Positions 26,262-35,505 are shown, numbered from the stretch's first letter. The stretch is DNA of 64,000 bases from CAZQKW01 sp964594075 (GCA_964594075.1 CAZQKW010000014.1:1-64000), one strand, 5' to 3'. Numbers and translations: made by a program. Notes: generated by a model not told the origin, from the letters alone.

Positions 26262-26918
26262 TCAGTGAGCGGTTAAAGCCTGCTGGAGTTTGGGCAAAAG
26301 CACCTGCCATTCAGCGGGAGATATCATAAGGCCCAGCCCAATGTAAATAACCATAAATGCTATCCCAACACACACAACGCCGACTCTCTTGGTGCGTCTG
26401 ACACCGGTGCGCCGCGCTAAAAACCACATGGCGGTCAGATAAAAAAATCCGTCAAGTGCGATATTGCCGCGGGAACTGCTCACCGTGCTGGCATAGAGGG
26501 CTTCAGGGGTTTGCGAGCCCAGATTTTCAACCAGCGTTTTAATGGCATGAGAAAGCGTCCCGTTCAATACCGCAATCGGAATCAGCGAGACCGAGGTAAA
26601 ACGCAAAGAATCAATATACTTTCTATCCCGCAATACCAGATGCATAATCAACGCCAGTATCGCAACCACAATAAAACCAACAATTGCTCCGGACATAGTT
26701 GAAAAAAAGCGCTGGATATTCTCATTGTCGGTCTGCATTATCCGTTTAAAAAATTCTGCGATGTCAATCAGAAACGGCGGAAACATGGCGCGAAACAGAT
26801 CAACGGTTTTTGCATCAGAAATGCCCCACGCCTTTCCAAACATGTAGCACGGGATGATAATTTCCATGATGCGCGCTGCGCGAGCAAGCGGTGTTTTGTA
26901 ATTATCATTATCAGCCAT
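26262..26918 (-). CDS. Five-helix membrane protein of unknown function
   Basis: The 218-residue protein has five hydrophobic stretches (about 20-45, 70-95, 110-130, 150-170, 180-200) with short loops. The membrane topology loosely resembles Yip1-type proteins, but I see no diagnostic motif. It ends 15 bases before the GTG of the polyferredoxin gene, with that gene's ribosome binding site right at its stop, so the two are coupled. Partner subunit of a membrane redox complex is a guess from context. Confidence 0.75.
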   Translation of the reverse strand: MADNDNYKTPLARAARIMEIIIPCYMFGKAWGISDAKTVDLFRAMFPPFLIDIAEFFKRIMQTDNENIQRFFSTMSGAIVGFIVVAILALIMHLVLRDRKYIDSLRFTSVSLIPIAVLNGTLSHAIKTLVENLGSQTPEALYASTVSSSRGNIALDGFFYLTAMWFLARRTGVRRTKRVGVVCVGIAFMVIYIGLGLMISPAEWQVLLPKLQQALTAH

Positions 26919-26970
26919 TCAAACCTCCTCCGATATTAATGCCTTCTAACTCAATTACCAATTGCTAATG

Positions 26971-27768
26971 TTATTTTTTCGGCAGTTTATAACCCTTCAT
27001 CGTCGCCCATTGGTTGGGCGTCATATAGGACTGCAACGCCAGCCGCGTTTTCAGATGTTTTATGTAGTTTAACTCTTCTTTAAGGTCTTCAATTTCATTG
27101 GGGATACCTGCGCTCTCGTATTTGATGTAAAAATCCTGCGGTTTTTTCCACGGCCCTGAAGACATCATGACAATTGAAATCGTTAAGTATAATACACCGC
27201 CAACCACAATCTTTTTTTCCATCGTTTTTGCTTTTCGCGCCACTATAAGAAGCACGATGCTCACAATGAGAAAGACCAGCATAATTACATTTGAAACCTG
27301 CGCCATAGCCTCAAGGGGCACGCGGAATGAGTAATTGTCCATATAGATTTCAAAGGTCCAGATGCCTAAAAAAATGGCAAACATGAACGCAACGGTGTTT
27401 TTCAGCACCCGCGTCCGCCAAAGAATGTGAAGCATTATCCACCCGGCCAGCATATAATAATACCCGCCAAGCATTTTGATATTAAGGTCGCTGAACTGAA
27501 GTATTTTCCCCGTGGGAACTTCAATAAACGGAATTTCGCCGATTACCTGCCACATCAATATGCCGGCGTAAAACGCATACAGGTAGCCTCTGCTTTCCCT
27601 TTGGGCGGTGCACGCCTTATAAAACAAGCCGAGAAAAATAACCGCCAGAATCGGCAGAGCAAACAAATTGTAGTTCTCCACCGGCTTCATGCGAAACGGC
27701 AAAAATATCAGCAGCGACAACACAAAATATAAAATACCAGAAAACGCAACGGCGAGTGCCCTTAACAT
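26971..27768 (-). CDS. Polytopic membrane protein, first gene of the operator-controlled operon
   Basis: About 265 residues with seven or eight membrane helices and a short, polar C-terminal tail (ELNYIKHLKTRLALQSYMTP). No family is recognised. The start is ATG 27768, with AGGAGG eight bases upstream; the frame extends to 27819 without such a site. It is followed after 52 bases by the five-helix membrane gene and then the polyferredoxin gene. A promoter with a palindromic operator lies about 150 bases upstream (27911-27950). Confidence 0.75.
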   Translation of the reverse strand: MLRALAVAFSGILYFVLSLLIFLPFRMKPVENYNLFALPILAVIFLGLFYKACTAQRESRGYLYAFYAGILMWQVIGEIPFIEVPTGKILQFSDLNIKMLGGYYYMLAGWIMLHILWRTRVLKNTVAFMFAIFLGIWTFEIYMDNYSFRVPLEAMAQVSNVIMLVFLIVSIVLLIVARKAKTMEKKIVVGGVLYLTISIVMMSSGPWKKPQDFYIKYESAGIPNEIEDLKEELNYIKHLKTRLALQSYMTPNQWATMKGYKLPKK

Positions 27769-27910
27769 GGCTGTCCTCCTTTTGTATCGTTCAGATTGAT
27801 TTTGCGAGATTGGTTGCATGGAAGATACGGTGAGGCAACGATTGAACTGGTTTTAGAGTTCATAATGCTTTATACTCGAGTCATTCGCATTCCGGCGCAG
27901 AGATATGTCT

Positions 27911-27951
27911 ATGAGTACGCTCACACTATATAGCCAAAACGTAACTTTGAT
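27911..27951 (-). promoter_or_regulatory. Promoter with TetR-type operator for the membrane/polyferredoxin operon
   Basis: On the minus strand TTGACA is followed after 18 bases by TATATA and then directly by GTGAGCGTACTCAT (27911-27924). This matches the perfect palindrome ATGAGTATACTCAT at the tetR promoter in 11 of 14 positions, and the half-sites TGAG/CTCA are identical. Like that site it overlaps the expected transcription start, where a repressor would block initiation. Confidence 0.55.
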
Positions 27952-27982
27952 GTCAAGAAAATTTATGCCTGCCGAAAATGAA

Positions 27983-28010
27983 TAAGCCTGCCTCAAACGA
28001 GGCAGGCTTA
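27983..28010 (-). terminator. Rho-independent-type hairpin after the DUF1329 gene
   Basis: TAAGCCTGCCTC pairs perfectly with GAGGCAGGCTTA around a 4-base loop (12 base pairs), 36 bases past the stop of the DUF1329 gene. Downstream bases on the minus strand are T-rich (ATTCATTTT) but interrupted. Confidence 0.8.
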
Positions 28011-28045
28011 CAAATTATATGTTCATTTAGTTTTTGTTATTGTTA

Positions 28046-29356
28046 TCAATATCCACCTTTCTGCAAGTTGCTGATGGTGAACATGTTTTGATCAACCTTT
28101 CGCAGGCCAACCCCCTTGCATTCCTGCATGCTTGAGCCGGCATGAATCCGTTGGAAATCCATGAATTCTGTGCCCACAATTACCCGCTTCATTTCGCCCG
28201 TTGCCTCTGACTGGCAATCGCCCGTCCAGTTCTCAAAGCATTTCCAAAATCTATCCAGCGAATCATAAACTTCCTTCCACATAATATAGTAACTTTCCGG
28301 GTCAATATACCACACCCATTTCTTATAGATGTAATTGGGATCCTTGCTGACGCATTCAATGATTATTGTATTTACCCGTTCGCGATTTATGCCGTTGGGC
28401 ATTGCCTGTCCATCAACCCGCTGCAGAAGTTTTAAATCTTGGTTTCTGGCGCACAACAGGTCTTTTCTACCAATATATTTATAATTATTTCTGGGAATAT
28501 GACCGTCCCATAAAAACTCATCATCATAAATCAAGTCAGAGCCGTCAATTGTGTCAGTCCGTTGCGCCGTTGAAATGCGGCGAATACGACGGAATTGGCT
28601 GTACCACATATACCCATCGTCGCTTTTGTTAAAATCAAGATAGCGGATATTAAACATGCGGGTGTTGATAAATTCGGGGGGTTTGAAAAGATGGATGAAA
28701 TAACCCCGACGAATACCCTTGGGATTGCTGGGCAAAAGATCAGGTTTCGGATCAACATCAACCCTACTCACATAATAAAGCTCATACATATCCTGATTGG
28801 ATACCCTTTCCGTGCGCGATCGAACTTCAACATTCGGCCCAATTCTGTACCAGTGCCAGGCATCGCCATGGGTGTTGTGGTCAAAATTCCAGGCAACTTG
28901 CAGCCCTGCTTTTACCGGATCAGCTGTGTTTATGGTCGGGAACGGCATACCTGCAGTTTTGCCGTAATTCGTTATTATCCCCTGAGCGTCAACCTGGACA
29001 GTAGGGGCATATTTTTGTGTTGCTTCAAGCATTCCCTTCGTGTCTGTATACTTCTTATACGGGCTAATGGTAAACCAGAACCCATTCGGTTCATTCCATA
29101 CTTCAGGTTTTGCGTAAACCCCGACGTATGATTCAGGAAGGAACTCCTTTATTTGTTCCACATTGCTTTTATCTATTTTCTTTCCCGCCCAGGTCTTTTC
29201 CCACTCGCGAACTTTTGCCAGTTCCTCATCGGTATAGGCAGTACCGGGGAACACAAGTTGCTCTGCATAAACCAGTACCGGTGCTGATAAAATGAACATC
29301 GCGAGCAGTATCATCAATGTCCTATATTTTATTTGTGCCGTTCTTATTACCCTCAT
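28046..29356 (-). CDS. DUF1329 exported protein (LolB-like fold)
   Basis: The 436-residue protein has an N-terminal signal peptide (hydrophobic 14-30, cleavage after VYAEQ). The DUF1329 pattern follows: FPGTAYTDEELAKVREWEKT near the N-terminus, then GPNVEVRSRTERVSNQDMYE and ending with DFQRIHAGSSMQECKGVGLR. DUF1329 proteins are usually next to DUF1302 and RND/MMPL genes, and structures show a lipid-binding LolB-like half-barrel. A periplasmic lipid-carrier or envelope transport role is established only in outline for the family. It is the last gene of the 34.8-28.0 kb operon, 54 bases after DUF1302. Confidence 0.9.
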   Translation of the reverse strand: MRVIRTAQIKYRTLMILLAMFILSAPVLVYAEQLVFPGTAYTDEELAKVREWEKTWAGKKIDKSNVEQIKEFLPESYVGVYAKPEVWNEPNGFWFTISPYKKYTDTKGMLEATQKYAPTVQVDAQGIITNYGKTAGMPFPTINTADPVKAGLQVAWNFDHNTHGDAWHWYRIGPNVEVRSRTERVSNQDMYELYYVSRVDVDPKPDLLPSNPKGIRRGYFIHLFKPPEFINTRMFNIRYLDFNKSDDGYMWYSQFRRIRRISTAQRTDTIDGSDLIYDDEFLWDGHIPRNNYKYIGRKDLLCARNQDLKLLQRVDGQAMPNGINRERVNTIIIECVSKDPNYIYKKWVWYIDPESYYIMWKEVYDSLDRFWKCFENWTGDCQSEATGEMKRVIVGTEFMDFQRIHAGSSMQECKGVGLRKVDQNMFTISNLQKGGY

Positions 29357-29410
29357 GAATTAACCTCCTTCACTTAAATGTTTTTAAAAACCCTGTTCGC
29401 AACAACTTAT

Positions 29411-30973
29411 CTAAAATTCGTATCTCATGCGCAACAGCACGCTATCCTTATCATGCAGTCCCTTATTAGACGGCGTCCGTGATCCATACATCGGATATCC
29501 AACTTCCCAGCGCCAGTGATTCCCGGGCACATAGGCAATGATCGGGCAAATAAAATACTTGCCGATAGGATTGTAGCTTCCTGTGAACATGAACATGAGT
29601 TGCTGGTGCCATACGAACTGCTGCACATTCCATGCAATTTCAGCCGAGTGGGCAGCGCCGCGGCGATGACCACGGCCGCTCTCGGCAATGATAATGTCGT
29701 CGTCCCAGTTAAACACCCGCTCATAAAAGAAGGTGAGGCTTACGTCCATCATCTTGTCGTCGCAGTACTTATGAGTAAATTCACCAAAAGCGAATTTGTC
29801 GCTCCAGTTAAGCCCCATGCCGAATGTGTCTCGTCCAACGGTATCATAGACTGAGCCGCTGTCGGCATTGGTGCCGCGATTATACGGCTCATCAAAGTTA
29901 TAAAACCATTCCAGCCGCCACACTGAATCACCCAAAAATTCGGAAACCGTCTGCGCTGTGCCGCCGATCATTTTATAACGAGGGTATCTAAATAGCGTCT
30001 CATTAGGAAAATAGACTTTCTGCGGTTTGTCCGTTATTGAACCTATGATGCCTTTGGCAATATAATTTGAAAAGAAGGCGCTGGGCAGCTTCTGAGCCTG
30101 GGTGATGGGCGCATCATACAGGCCATCAAAATATACCAGAGTCCAGTCAATATTCCAGGTATAACCGCGCACCCGCAAACCGAATTCATAATTCTTAAGC
30201 TGCCAGCCCGGCGCATCCCGACGTGCTTTTTCAAACAGCCAGGTGGTAACACCATAGGGCAGATAAGGATAAAATGGATTTGCGTCAACCGGGTTAGGGC
30301 CATAGTGGGTGCCCTCAACCGGCAGCCGTGCGGGGCGAAAATCACCGGGAATGTAGAGCATTTCAAACAGCAAGTTCCCCGGCAGTTGCGATTGGTAAGT
30401 GCCGCGCAGCATAAACAGGCCAAGCTTTATCTCTTCCCATGCATCTACGCCGGGAGACCCAAGACGCACATCTATGGGGTTGATAATATCAACGGTTCTC
30501 TTGATGTCAGTCTCGCCCCATACGACGATCTGCTGCCCGATGCGCAAATTGAATGGTCCGCGAATATAATCAATATAGGCTTCTGAAAGCAAGTCTCTAT
30601 CCTGAGCACGGCTATACCAGTTGCGCTGAACATCAGGTATTGCCGAACGGTGCTTGTCGTCAAATACCGGGGACAGTTCATACCAGTATTTCACACCGCC
30701 AAAGAAATTAAGCTGCTCTTCCGGGCAGTCTTTAATTTTAAACAGACCCTCAATGACATAACTGAAGCGGTTATAATCAAGATGGGTTCTGTGATACCGC
30801 TTATATTCCTTGCTGTTCATCTGCGTGCGCAGATACGCAGTCTGCTTGATCGTGCCGTTGAGAATAATCTTCTCATCGGCGAGCCTGACCTCTGCGCGAC
30901 TTGAGGTAACGTGCAAGACCGTCATCAGAAAAGCAGTGAGAATGATACCTGAAAAAACAATTTTTCTTTTCAT
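29411..30973 (-). CDS. DUF1302 outer-membrane beta-barrel-type protein
   Basis: The 520-residue protein begins with a signal peptide (cleavage near SSRAEVR). It has alternating aromatic strands ending in the outer-membrane C-terminal pattern DSVLLRMRYEF with terminal phenylalanine. The central LRIGQQIVVWGETDIKRTVD and DIINPIDVRLGSPGVDAWEE are typical of DUF1302. The family is predicted to form the outer-membrane partner of the DUF1329/MMPL export system. It is separated from the MMPL gene by 276 bases that contain a copy of repeat B, unusual inside an operon. Confidence 0.9.
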   Translation of the reverse strand: MKRKIVFSGIILTAFLMTVLHVTSSRAEVRLADEKIILNGTIKQTAYLRTQMNSKEYKRYHRTHLDYNRFSYVIEGLFKIKDCPEEQLNFFGGVKYWYELSPVFDDKHRSAIPDVQRNWYSRAQDRDLLSEAYIDYIRGPFNLRIGQQIVVWGETDIKRTVDIINPIDVRLGSPGVDAWEEIKLGLFMLRGTYQSQLPGNLLFEMLYIPGDFRPARLPVEGTHYGPNPVDANPFYPYLPYGVTTWLFEKARRDAPGWQLKNYEFGLRVRGYTWNIDWTLVYFDGLYDAPITQAQKLPSAFFSNYIAKGIIGSITDKPQKVYFPNETLFRYPRYKMIGGTAQTVSEFLGDSVWRLEWFYNFDEPYNRGTNADSGSVYDTVGRDTFGMGLNWSDKFAFGEFTHKYCDDKMMDVSLTFFYERVFNWDDDIIIAESGRGHRRGAAHSAEIAWNVQQFVWHQQLMFMFTGSYNPIGKYFICPIIAYVPGNHWRWEVGYPMYGSRTPSNKGLHDKDSVLLRMRYEF

Positions 30974-31120
30974 ACCAAATGCCCTCCCTTGTTTAATTGC
31001 TTAAATCAAAAAACACTCTAACTCACCTGTCCTGCTTGATATATGCTATTAAACTACAACTGGTTGCTATACCCTCTATTAAATCACTATGGTTATGTCA
31101 AGCTAAAAATTTACTTCTCT

Positions 31121-31245
31121 TCTGTCTTGTCCATCATAGCAGATTAACTCGTTATATATGCTTCCTTTTTGGCAGTTGCAATTGCCAATTCCCGCGCTGC
31201 GGGACTCGCAATGACCGTTACAATGGGTGTATGAAAGAACTGGTA
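31121..31245 (+). repeat. Dispersed repeat B, short copy
   Basis: TCTTGTCCATCATAGCAGAT, then TTAACTCGTTATATATGC, TTTTTGGCAGTTGCAATTGC and AATGACCGTTACAA match the copies at 14011 and 55538. It is inserted between the MMPL pump gene and the DUF1302 gene of one operon. Confidence 0.75.
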
Positions 31246-31249
31246 GTTA

Positions 31250-33646
31250 TTAATTCTTTCTTTTTGCAGTTATAAATTTGGGTTTAAACAGCGCAATAAA
31301 ACTGGGCACGACAAATATAGCGCCGAACATGTTAATCACCAGAACAATTGCCAGCAGCAGCCCCATTAAAGCTTGAAACATCAGCTTTGACATTGCCCAG
31401 AAAGCAAGGCTCACAATGAGTGTTAATCCGATATACAGCACCGCCTTGCCTGATGTCCCCAGGGCAACAGCAATCGCATCATTCAGCTCGCGCCGATTGT
31501 CGCGGTATTCCTCAATAATACGCCCTACTATATAAATCGCATAATCCACCCCAAGCCCCATGCCGACCGACGCTACCGGCAGTGTGGCCGTGGTCAGCGG
31601 GATTGGCGGATTGTTAAGGGTCATGAATGACTGCGTGAGAAAGGTTGAGGTAAGCAATGGCAGTGTGATAAAGATAGCCGCCACAAAAGACTGGAAGAAA
31701 ACCGTAACAAAAAAGAAACACATAATGTAGGCGGCAAGCGTTGTCAGATTATTGTATTCCACCAGGGTTTCATTAATGCCGGCTTGAACACCGCAGGTGC
31801 CGCCTGCGAGACGGTAATTGAAGGTAAAGGTGTCCTCTTTATCGTTTATCACTGCGGTAATTTTCTTACCCGCTTCAGATTCTTCTCTGACAAACTTATT
31901 GACCCTCGCTATTACTTCGGTAATGGCGTCTGCAGTCTTGTCGCGCATGAACAGCACAATATTTGCCGCCTTCTCATCCGCGTCCAGATATTTATCCCAG
32001 TCGCCCGGTGAACCAGTATAATAAACCAGCCGCCAAAGCTGCTTGAGCTGCATATCATTGGTCGGCGGGAACAGCCAGTTGGGATCGGAATCGCGCACCG
32101 CTCGGTTAAAATTTGGTATGGGTCCGTTCAGGCTGCCCACGAACATGATGCGTTGGTTCGGCGTGCGCGACATATAACGAACAAACTTAATGATGTCGCG
32201 GATTACGGTCGGGTTATTCTGGGCAAAGGCTTTATCCGTCTCACACACCACATACATTGGGTTGAGCAGCGGCATGTTGAAAATGATCCGGAATGCGTCC
32301 ACATTATAGCGGTGAAACGGCCACAGTATTTCTGACCCAGGCACAACGTTTCCTACCGGCAGCTTGAATTGCTGGAAAAATCCCCAGACGGTCACTATCA
32401 ATGTTATTGCCAGGATCGGGATTTTGGCTTTTCGACAGATAAAATAGCCAATGCCGTGCAGCATCCGGTCCATAAACCCTTCTTTTTCAGGAGTTGTTTG
32501 CAGTGGAAAGTAGGAAAAAATTATCGGCAGGAGGAAAAAGGCAATAAAAACCGTCCCAAAGGCCCAGAACGCACAGGAAATGGTAATCTTATAGAGAATA
32601 TCTATGGGGGTGATGGCAATTATGATTATACCGGATGAGTCCGTTATAACGCCTGCCACTCCCGGCACAAACAGGCTGGCAATTATCTTCTTGCAGGCTT
32701 CCTTGCCCTCGCCAAGCTTGGATGCCTCCTCACGGTAGCGCTTCACCACCTGCACCGAGTGCGAAGCGGACATAGCGCCGATGAGAAATGGAAATACCAG
32801 CACCAGCGGATCAAGGTTGAAGTTCAGCATGGCAAGAAATCCCAGACCCCATACCGCGCTTAACAACGCTGCAAAAACCGGCATCACCATGCCGCGCTTG
32901 GTGCGAAAGAAGATCAAAAACATCACCAGCATGCCGATGATGGTATAGGCAAATATTTTTATTGCCTGCGGCACATAGCTTTCAATGTAGCCAATATGCA
33001 TGGGGTTCCCGGCAATGGCAACAAAATGATTATCATCCTCATATTTCTTGCGGAGCTCCTGCAATTCCTTATAGGTGGTTTTATAATCCATCTGCTCTTC
33101 AAAAAAATCCACTTGAATAAGCGCTTTCTGACTGTCAAGGGATACCAGGGCCGGATAACAAATTGGATTGCCGTAGATAACCAGCCGCAGCCGTTTTATC
33201 TCTTCTTCAGTTTTCGGCACTTCAGGGAACATGACCGGCACCGAAACATATCCCTCTGGCTTGGCTTTGAACTCCTTTATTTTTCTGCTGGCTATGGACA
33301 CAATCTTATAGCGGTCAACCGCATTAAAGGTGAGCAGGTCTTCGGTAATGCCTTTTACCTTGGTCAAGGTCTCAACATTAAAAATATCCTGATACTTGCC
33401 GGTCGTCCTCACCCCCAGCATAATCAGAATCTGGTTGGCGCCGCCAAATTTATTGCGGATTTCATTATGCAGTTTAATGTAAGGGTGTTTTTGCGGCAGC
33501 AAGTCGGCAAACACGGTCTTTACCGACAGCTTGCGGCACTGCCAGGCAAAAAACAGAGTTACAATGATGGCAATGGCGAGGTAAATGTTGCGTTTTTCTA
33601 TGACGTGGTCTGCAATTCTTTCCATAAATGATTGTGGGTTAGCCAT
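31250..33646 (-). CDS. RND/MMPL superfamily exporter
   Basis: The 798-residue protein has the MMPL layout. One N-terminal helix is followed by a periplasmic domain (about 60-250), then helices 2-6 with IGAMSASHSVQVVKRYREEA (sterol-sensing-type segment), a second periplasmic domain (about 440-620) and six closing helices with PVASVGMGLGVDYAIYIVGR and the proton-relay D-Y pair. MMPL proteins move lipids or hydrophobic molecules from the inner membrane into the periplasm by proton antiport. The YCF48-like lipoprotein gene precedes it by 72 bases, with DUF1302 and DUF1329 after it. This fourfold set recurs in many Gram-negative genomes. The cargo is unknown. Confidence 0.92.
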   Translation of the reverse strand: MANPQSFMERIADHVIEKRNIYLAIAIIVTLFFAWQCRKLSVKTVFADLLPQKHPYIKLHNEIRNKFGGANQILIMLGVRTTGKYQDIFNVETLTKVKGITEDLLTFNAVDRYKIVSIASRKIKEFKAKPEGYVSVPVMFPEVPKTEEEIKRLRLVIYGNPICYPALVSLDSQKALIQVDFFEEQMDYKTTYKELQELRKKYEDDNHFVAIAGNPMHIGYIESYVPQAIKIFAYTIIGMLVMFLIFFRTKRGMVMPVFAALLSAVWGLGFLAMLNFNLDPLVLVFPFLIGAMSASHSVQVVKRYREEASKLGEGKEACKKIIASLFVPGVAGVITDSSGIIIIAITPIDILYKITISCAFWAFGTVFIAFFLLPIIFSYFPLQTTPEKEGFMDRMLHGIGYFICRKAKIPILAITLIVTVWGFFQQFKLPVGNVVPGSEILWPFHRYNVDAFRIIFNMPLLNPMYVVCETDKAFAQNNPTVIRDIIKFVRYMSRTPNQRIMFVGSLNGPIPNFNRAVRDSDPNWLFPPTNDMQLKQLWRLVYYTGSPGDWDKYLDADEKAANIVLFMRDKTADAITEVIARVNKFVREESEAGKKITAVINDKEDTFTFNYRLAGGTCGVQAGINETLVEYNNLTTLAAYIMCFFFVTVFFQSFVAAIFITLPLLTSTFLTQSFMTLNNPPIPLTTATLPVASVGMGLGVDYAIYIVGRIIEEYRDNRRELNDAIAVALGTSGKAVLYIGLTLIVSLAFWAMSKLMFQALMGLLLAIVLVINMFGAIFVVPSFIALFKPKFITAKRKN

Positions 33647-33718
33647 GTCTCAATCCCTTTCAAAAAAATTGATTCGGTCGTAAAATCGTCTGTCAGCCCG
33701 TTGTTTGATGGATTTTTT

Positions 33719-34807
33719 TTACTCTGACATCATTTTTTCAAAACGTGCCAAGATGTCATTGAAAAATGCAAACGCTTTGGAATCATATGAAAGACCGGAA
33801 TGGAATTCCCAGTTCGTGCCTCCGTCCTCAGTGCTGATAACCGTGCCACTGGCGCCGACTATCCAGCCTTTTTTTGGACTGGTAAAAAAAACATCCCGAA
33901 ACCAGAGTTTTGACTTGATGGTTTCTTCTTCAAATTTCCACGTCAGACCGCCGTCCCCCGATGTGAGGTATGCCCCTTTGTCGCCGACACACCACCCTCT
34001 GCCATTTTTGATAAAAATAGTATAGAGAGGTAGATCCGTATTACTGTTCAGCGGATCCCAGGTGGCGCCGCCATCCGTGGTATGCAGAATGACGCCAAAA
34101 TTGCCGCACGCCCAGCCATTACGGGCATCGGTAAATGTTACACAGAAAAGTGTCGGCCGCGGGCGTTCGTATTCGTCCTCAAGGCTTTCTCGCTCAAAAA
34201 TTTTAGGCATAACCGGCATCCAGGTGGCACCGCCATCAGTGGTGCGAACCATGGCACCCGCCTCGCCTACTATAAAGCCGTTCTGACGGTCAACAAAATG
34301 GACATTATTATAAATTTTATCTGCCTCAGGCTGTTGTGAGACCCAGGTAGCGCCGCCATCCGTGGTATGAATAATCGTGGAATATTCTCCCACTGCCCAG
34401 CCGTAATCCTTGTCAGTGAATGATATGCCAAATAAATGCTTGGTGGTTCCTGAATTCTGTTTAACCCAGGTGGCGCCGCCATCCGTGGTATGGATAATAA
34501 CTCCGTCAATGCCAATAACCCATCCGGTTTTACTGTCAATAAACACCCCGTCAACCAGCAGGGTTTTAATTCCTGAATCCTGGCTAACCCAGTTTTTTCC
34601 ACCGTCACTGGAATGATGGATCGTTCCATAATTCCCAACAATCCATATGTTATTATCATCCGGCGCCATTACACCGTGCACATTTTCCGCTGTTATAAAT
34701 GGTATTTTGGGCGCCTCAAATTTTTCACCGGTTTTGCACCCGCCAACCACTGTAGCAAAAGCTGTAAGAATGATGACCGAACACGCCGTATAAAATGTTT
34801 TATTCAT
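33719..34807 (-). CDS. YCF48-like (BNR-type) beta-propeller lipoprotein
   Basis: About 360 residues. A lipoprotein signal with lipobox ATVVGGC is followed by six to seven blades of about 45 residues, each with the motif HTTDGGATWV or a close variant (HSSDGGKNWV, STEDGGTNWE). This is the photosystem II assembly factor-like propeller, which in non-phototrophs is found beside MMPL/DUF1302/DUF1329 genes. It probably sits at the outer membrane as a scaffold. The ATG at 34807 has GGGG upstream; the frame extends to 34828. The repeats are so recent that whole DNA blocks are shared between blades. Confidence 0.88.
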   Translation of the reverse strand: MNKTFYTACSVIILTAFATVVGGCKTGEKFEAPKIPFITAENVHGVMAPDDNNIWIVGNYGTIHHSSDGGKNWVSQDSGIKTLLVDGVFIDSKTGWVIGIDGVIIHTTDGGATWVKQNSGTTKHLFGISFTDKDYGWAVGEYSTIIHTTDGGATWVSQQPEADKIYNNVHFVDRQNGFIVGEAGAMVRTTDGGATWMPVMPKIFERESLEDEYERPRPTLFCVTFTDARNGWACGNFGVILHTTDGGATWDPLNSNTDLPLYTIFIKNGRGWCVGDKGAYLTSGDGGLTWKFEEETIKSKLWFRDVFFTSPKKGWIVGASGTVISTEDGGTNWEFHSGLSYDSKAFAFFNDILARFEKMMSE

Positions 34808-34841
34808 TGCGGGAACCCCTTTCTTCATTGCCTGGTCTGTG

Positions 34842-34858
34842 TTTGAGCGTGCCTCAAA
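34842..34858 (-). promoter_or_regulatory. Possible operator upstream of the YCF48/MMPL/DUF1302/DUF1329 operon
   Basis: TTTGAG and CTCAAA form a perfect inverted repeat with a 5-base spacer, about 35 bases upstream of the coding start. A TTGTCA / TATTTT promoter-like pair precedes it on the minus strand. The half-sites resemble the TGAG/CTCA operator at 35492, but the spacing is one base longer. Confidence 0.35.
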
Positions 34859-35089
34859 TAAAAATAATAGTGCATTGTATATTCTGACAACACAAACAAG
34901 ACATATTTAATTGGTGGTATTAAAACAGACAGGTTGAGACCCTTCGTAATCTTCCCTTTCAAGAATCCCAATTTCTTGCCCATCATTTTCACTCGTTGAA
35001 TACCTGCGTCCCAAAAGGTATAAGTGCGAATGACTTTACAACGTGTCAATATATACAAAAGATTTTTTTTGCAAGGAGTTTTTTTTATT

Positions 35090-35335
35090 ATGAAGGATGG
35101 TGTGCTAAAGGAAGCGGGCGACGTATCTGGAAAATGCTGGGGAATTGGTGCGCGTGATGTGGTCAATTTATAAAGAGCAGAATAAGAAACACATGCAAGG
35201 ACCTTCCGTGGGGGGTATCTCAATTGCCATCCGTGTTGAGAAGGAATACGGCCAATTTGAAAAGGAGATATTAGCGGCCTATATTTCCCATGGCACGACC
35301 AGCTTCGGAATCGTCCCATTTGATACACGTTCATA
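35090..35335 (+). other. Possible degraded or very small coding region
   Basis: An ATG at 35090 behind AAGGAG opens a 27-codon frame. After a frame change near 35165 a second open stretch continues to 35335 (MQGPSVGGISIAIRVEKEYG...). Two short frames in sequence with a good ribosome binding site suggest a frameshifted small gene, but no family is recognised and composition gives no firm support. The rest of the 34859-35463 gap shows nothing else. Confidence 0.25.
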
Positions 35336-35463
35336 ACTGCATTCCCTAAATGCTTACTGAATTTTCACAGGCTGGCTCAAAATTTGACGGGATATTTGCG
35401 CGCAGGCTTGTGAAGCATAGCGAACATTGTCATCTGCGTAACTTGATGGCCGGAAAATTTACT

Positions 35464-35505
35464 TGACTTTAGATGCGGCTCTGCATTATTAATGAGTATA
35501 CTCAT
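35464..35505 (+). promoter_or_regulatory. tetR promoter with overlapping palindromic operator
   Basis: TTGACT (35464-35469), a 17-base spacer and TATTAA (35487-35492) form a good promoter. A perfect 14-base palindrome, ATGAGTATACTCAT, occupies 35492-35505 over the expected transcription start. This is the expected place for self-repression by the TetR protein encoded just downstream. The ATG inside the palindrome is therefore not the translation start. Confidence 0.7.

Noticed and set aside
32996..33631. 211-codon frame antisense to the MMPL pump gene
   Set aside because: It is a mirror of a clearly conserved coding region without its own start signals.
34050..34500. Regularly spaced similar DNA blocks, at first sight CRISPR-like
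   Set aside because: They encode the blades of the YCF48 propeller in frame, spacing is set by blade length, and the intervening sequence is also homologous.
34825..35334. 169-codon minus-strand frame upstream of the YCF48 gene
   Set aside because: It runs through promoter- and operator-like sequence, has no ribosome binding site and no protein-like pattern.
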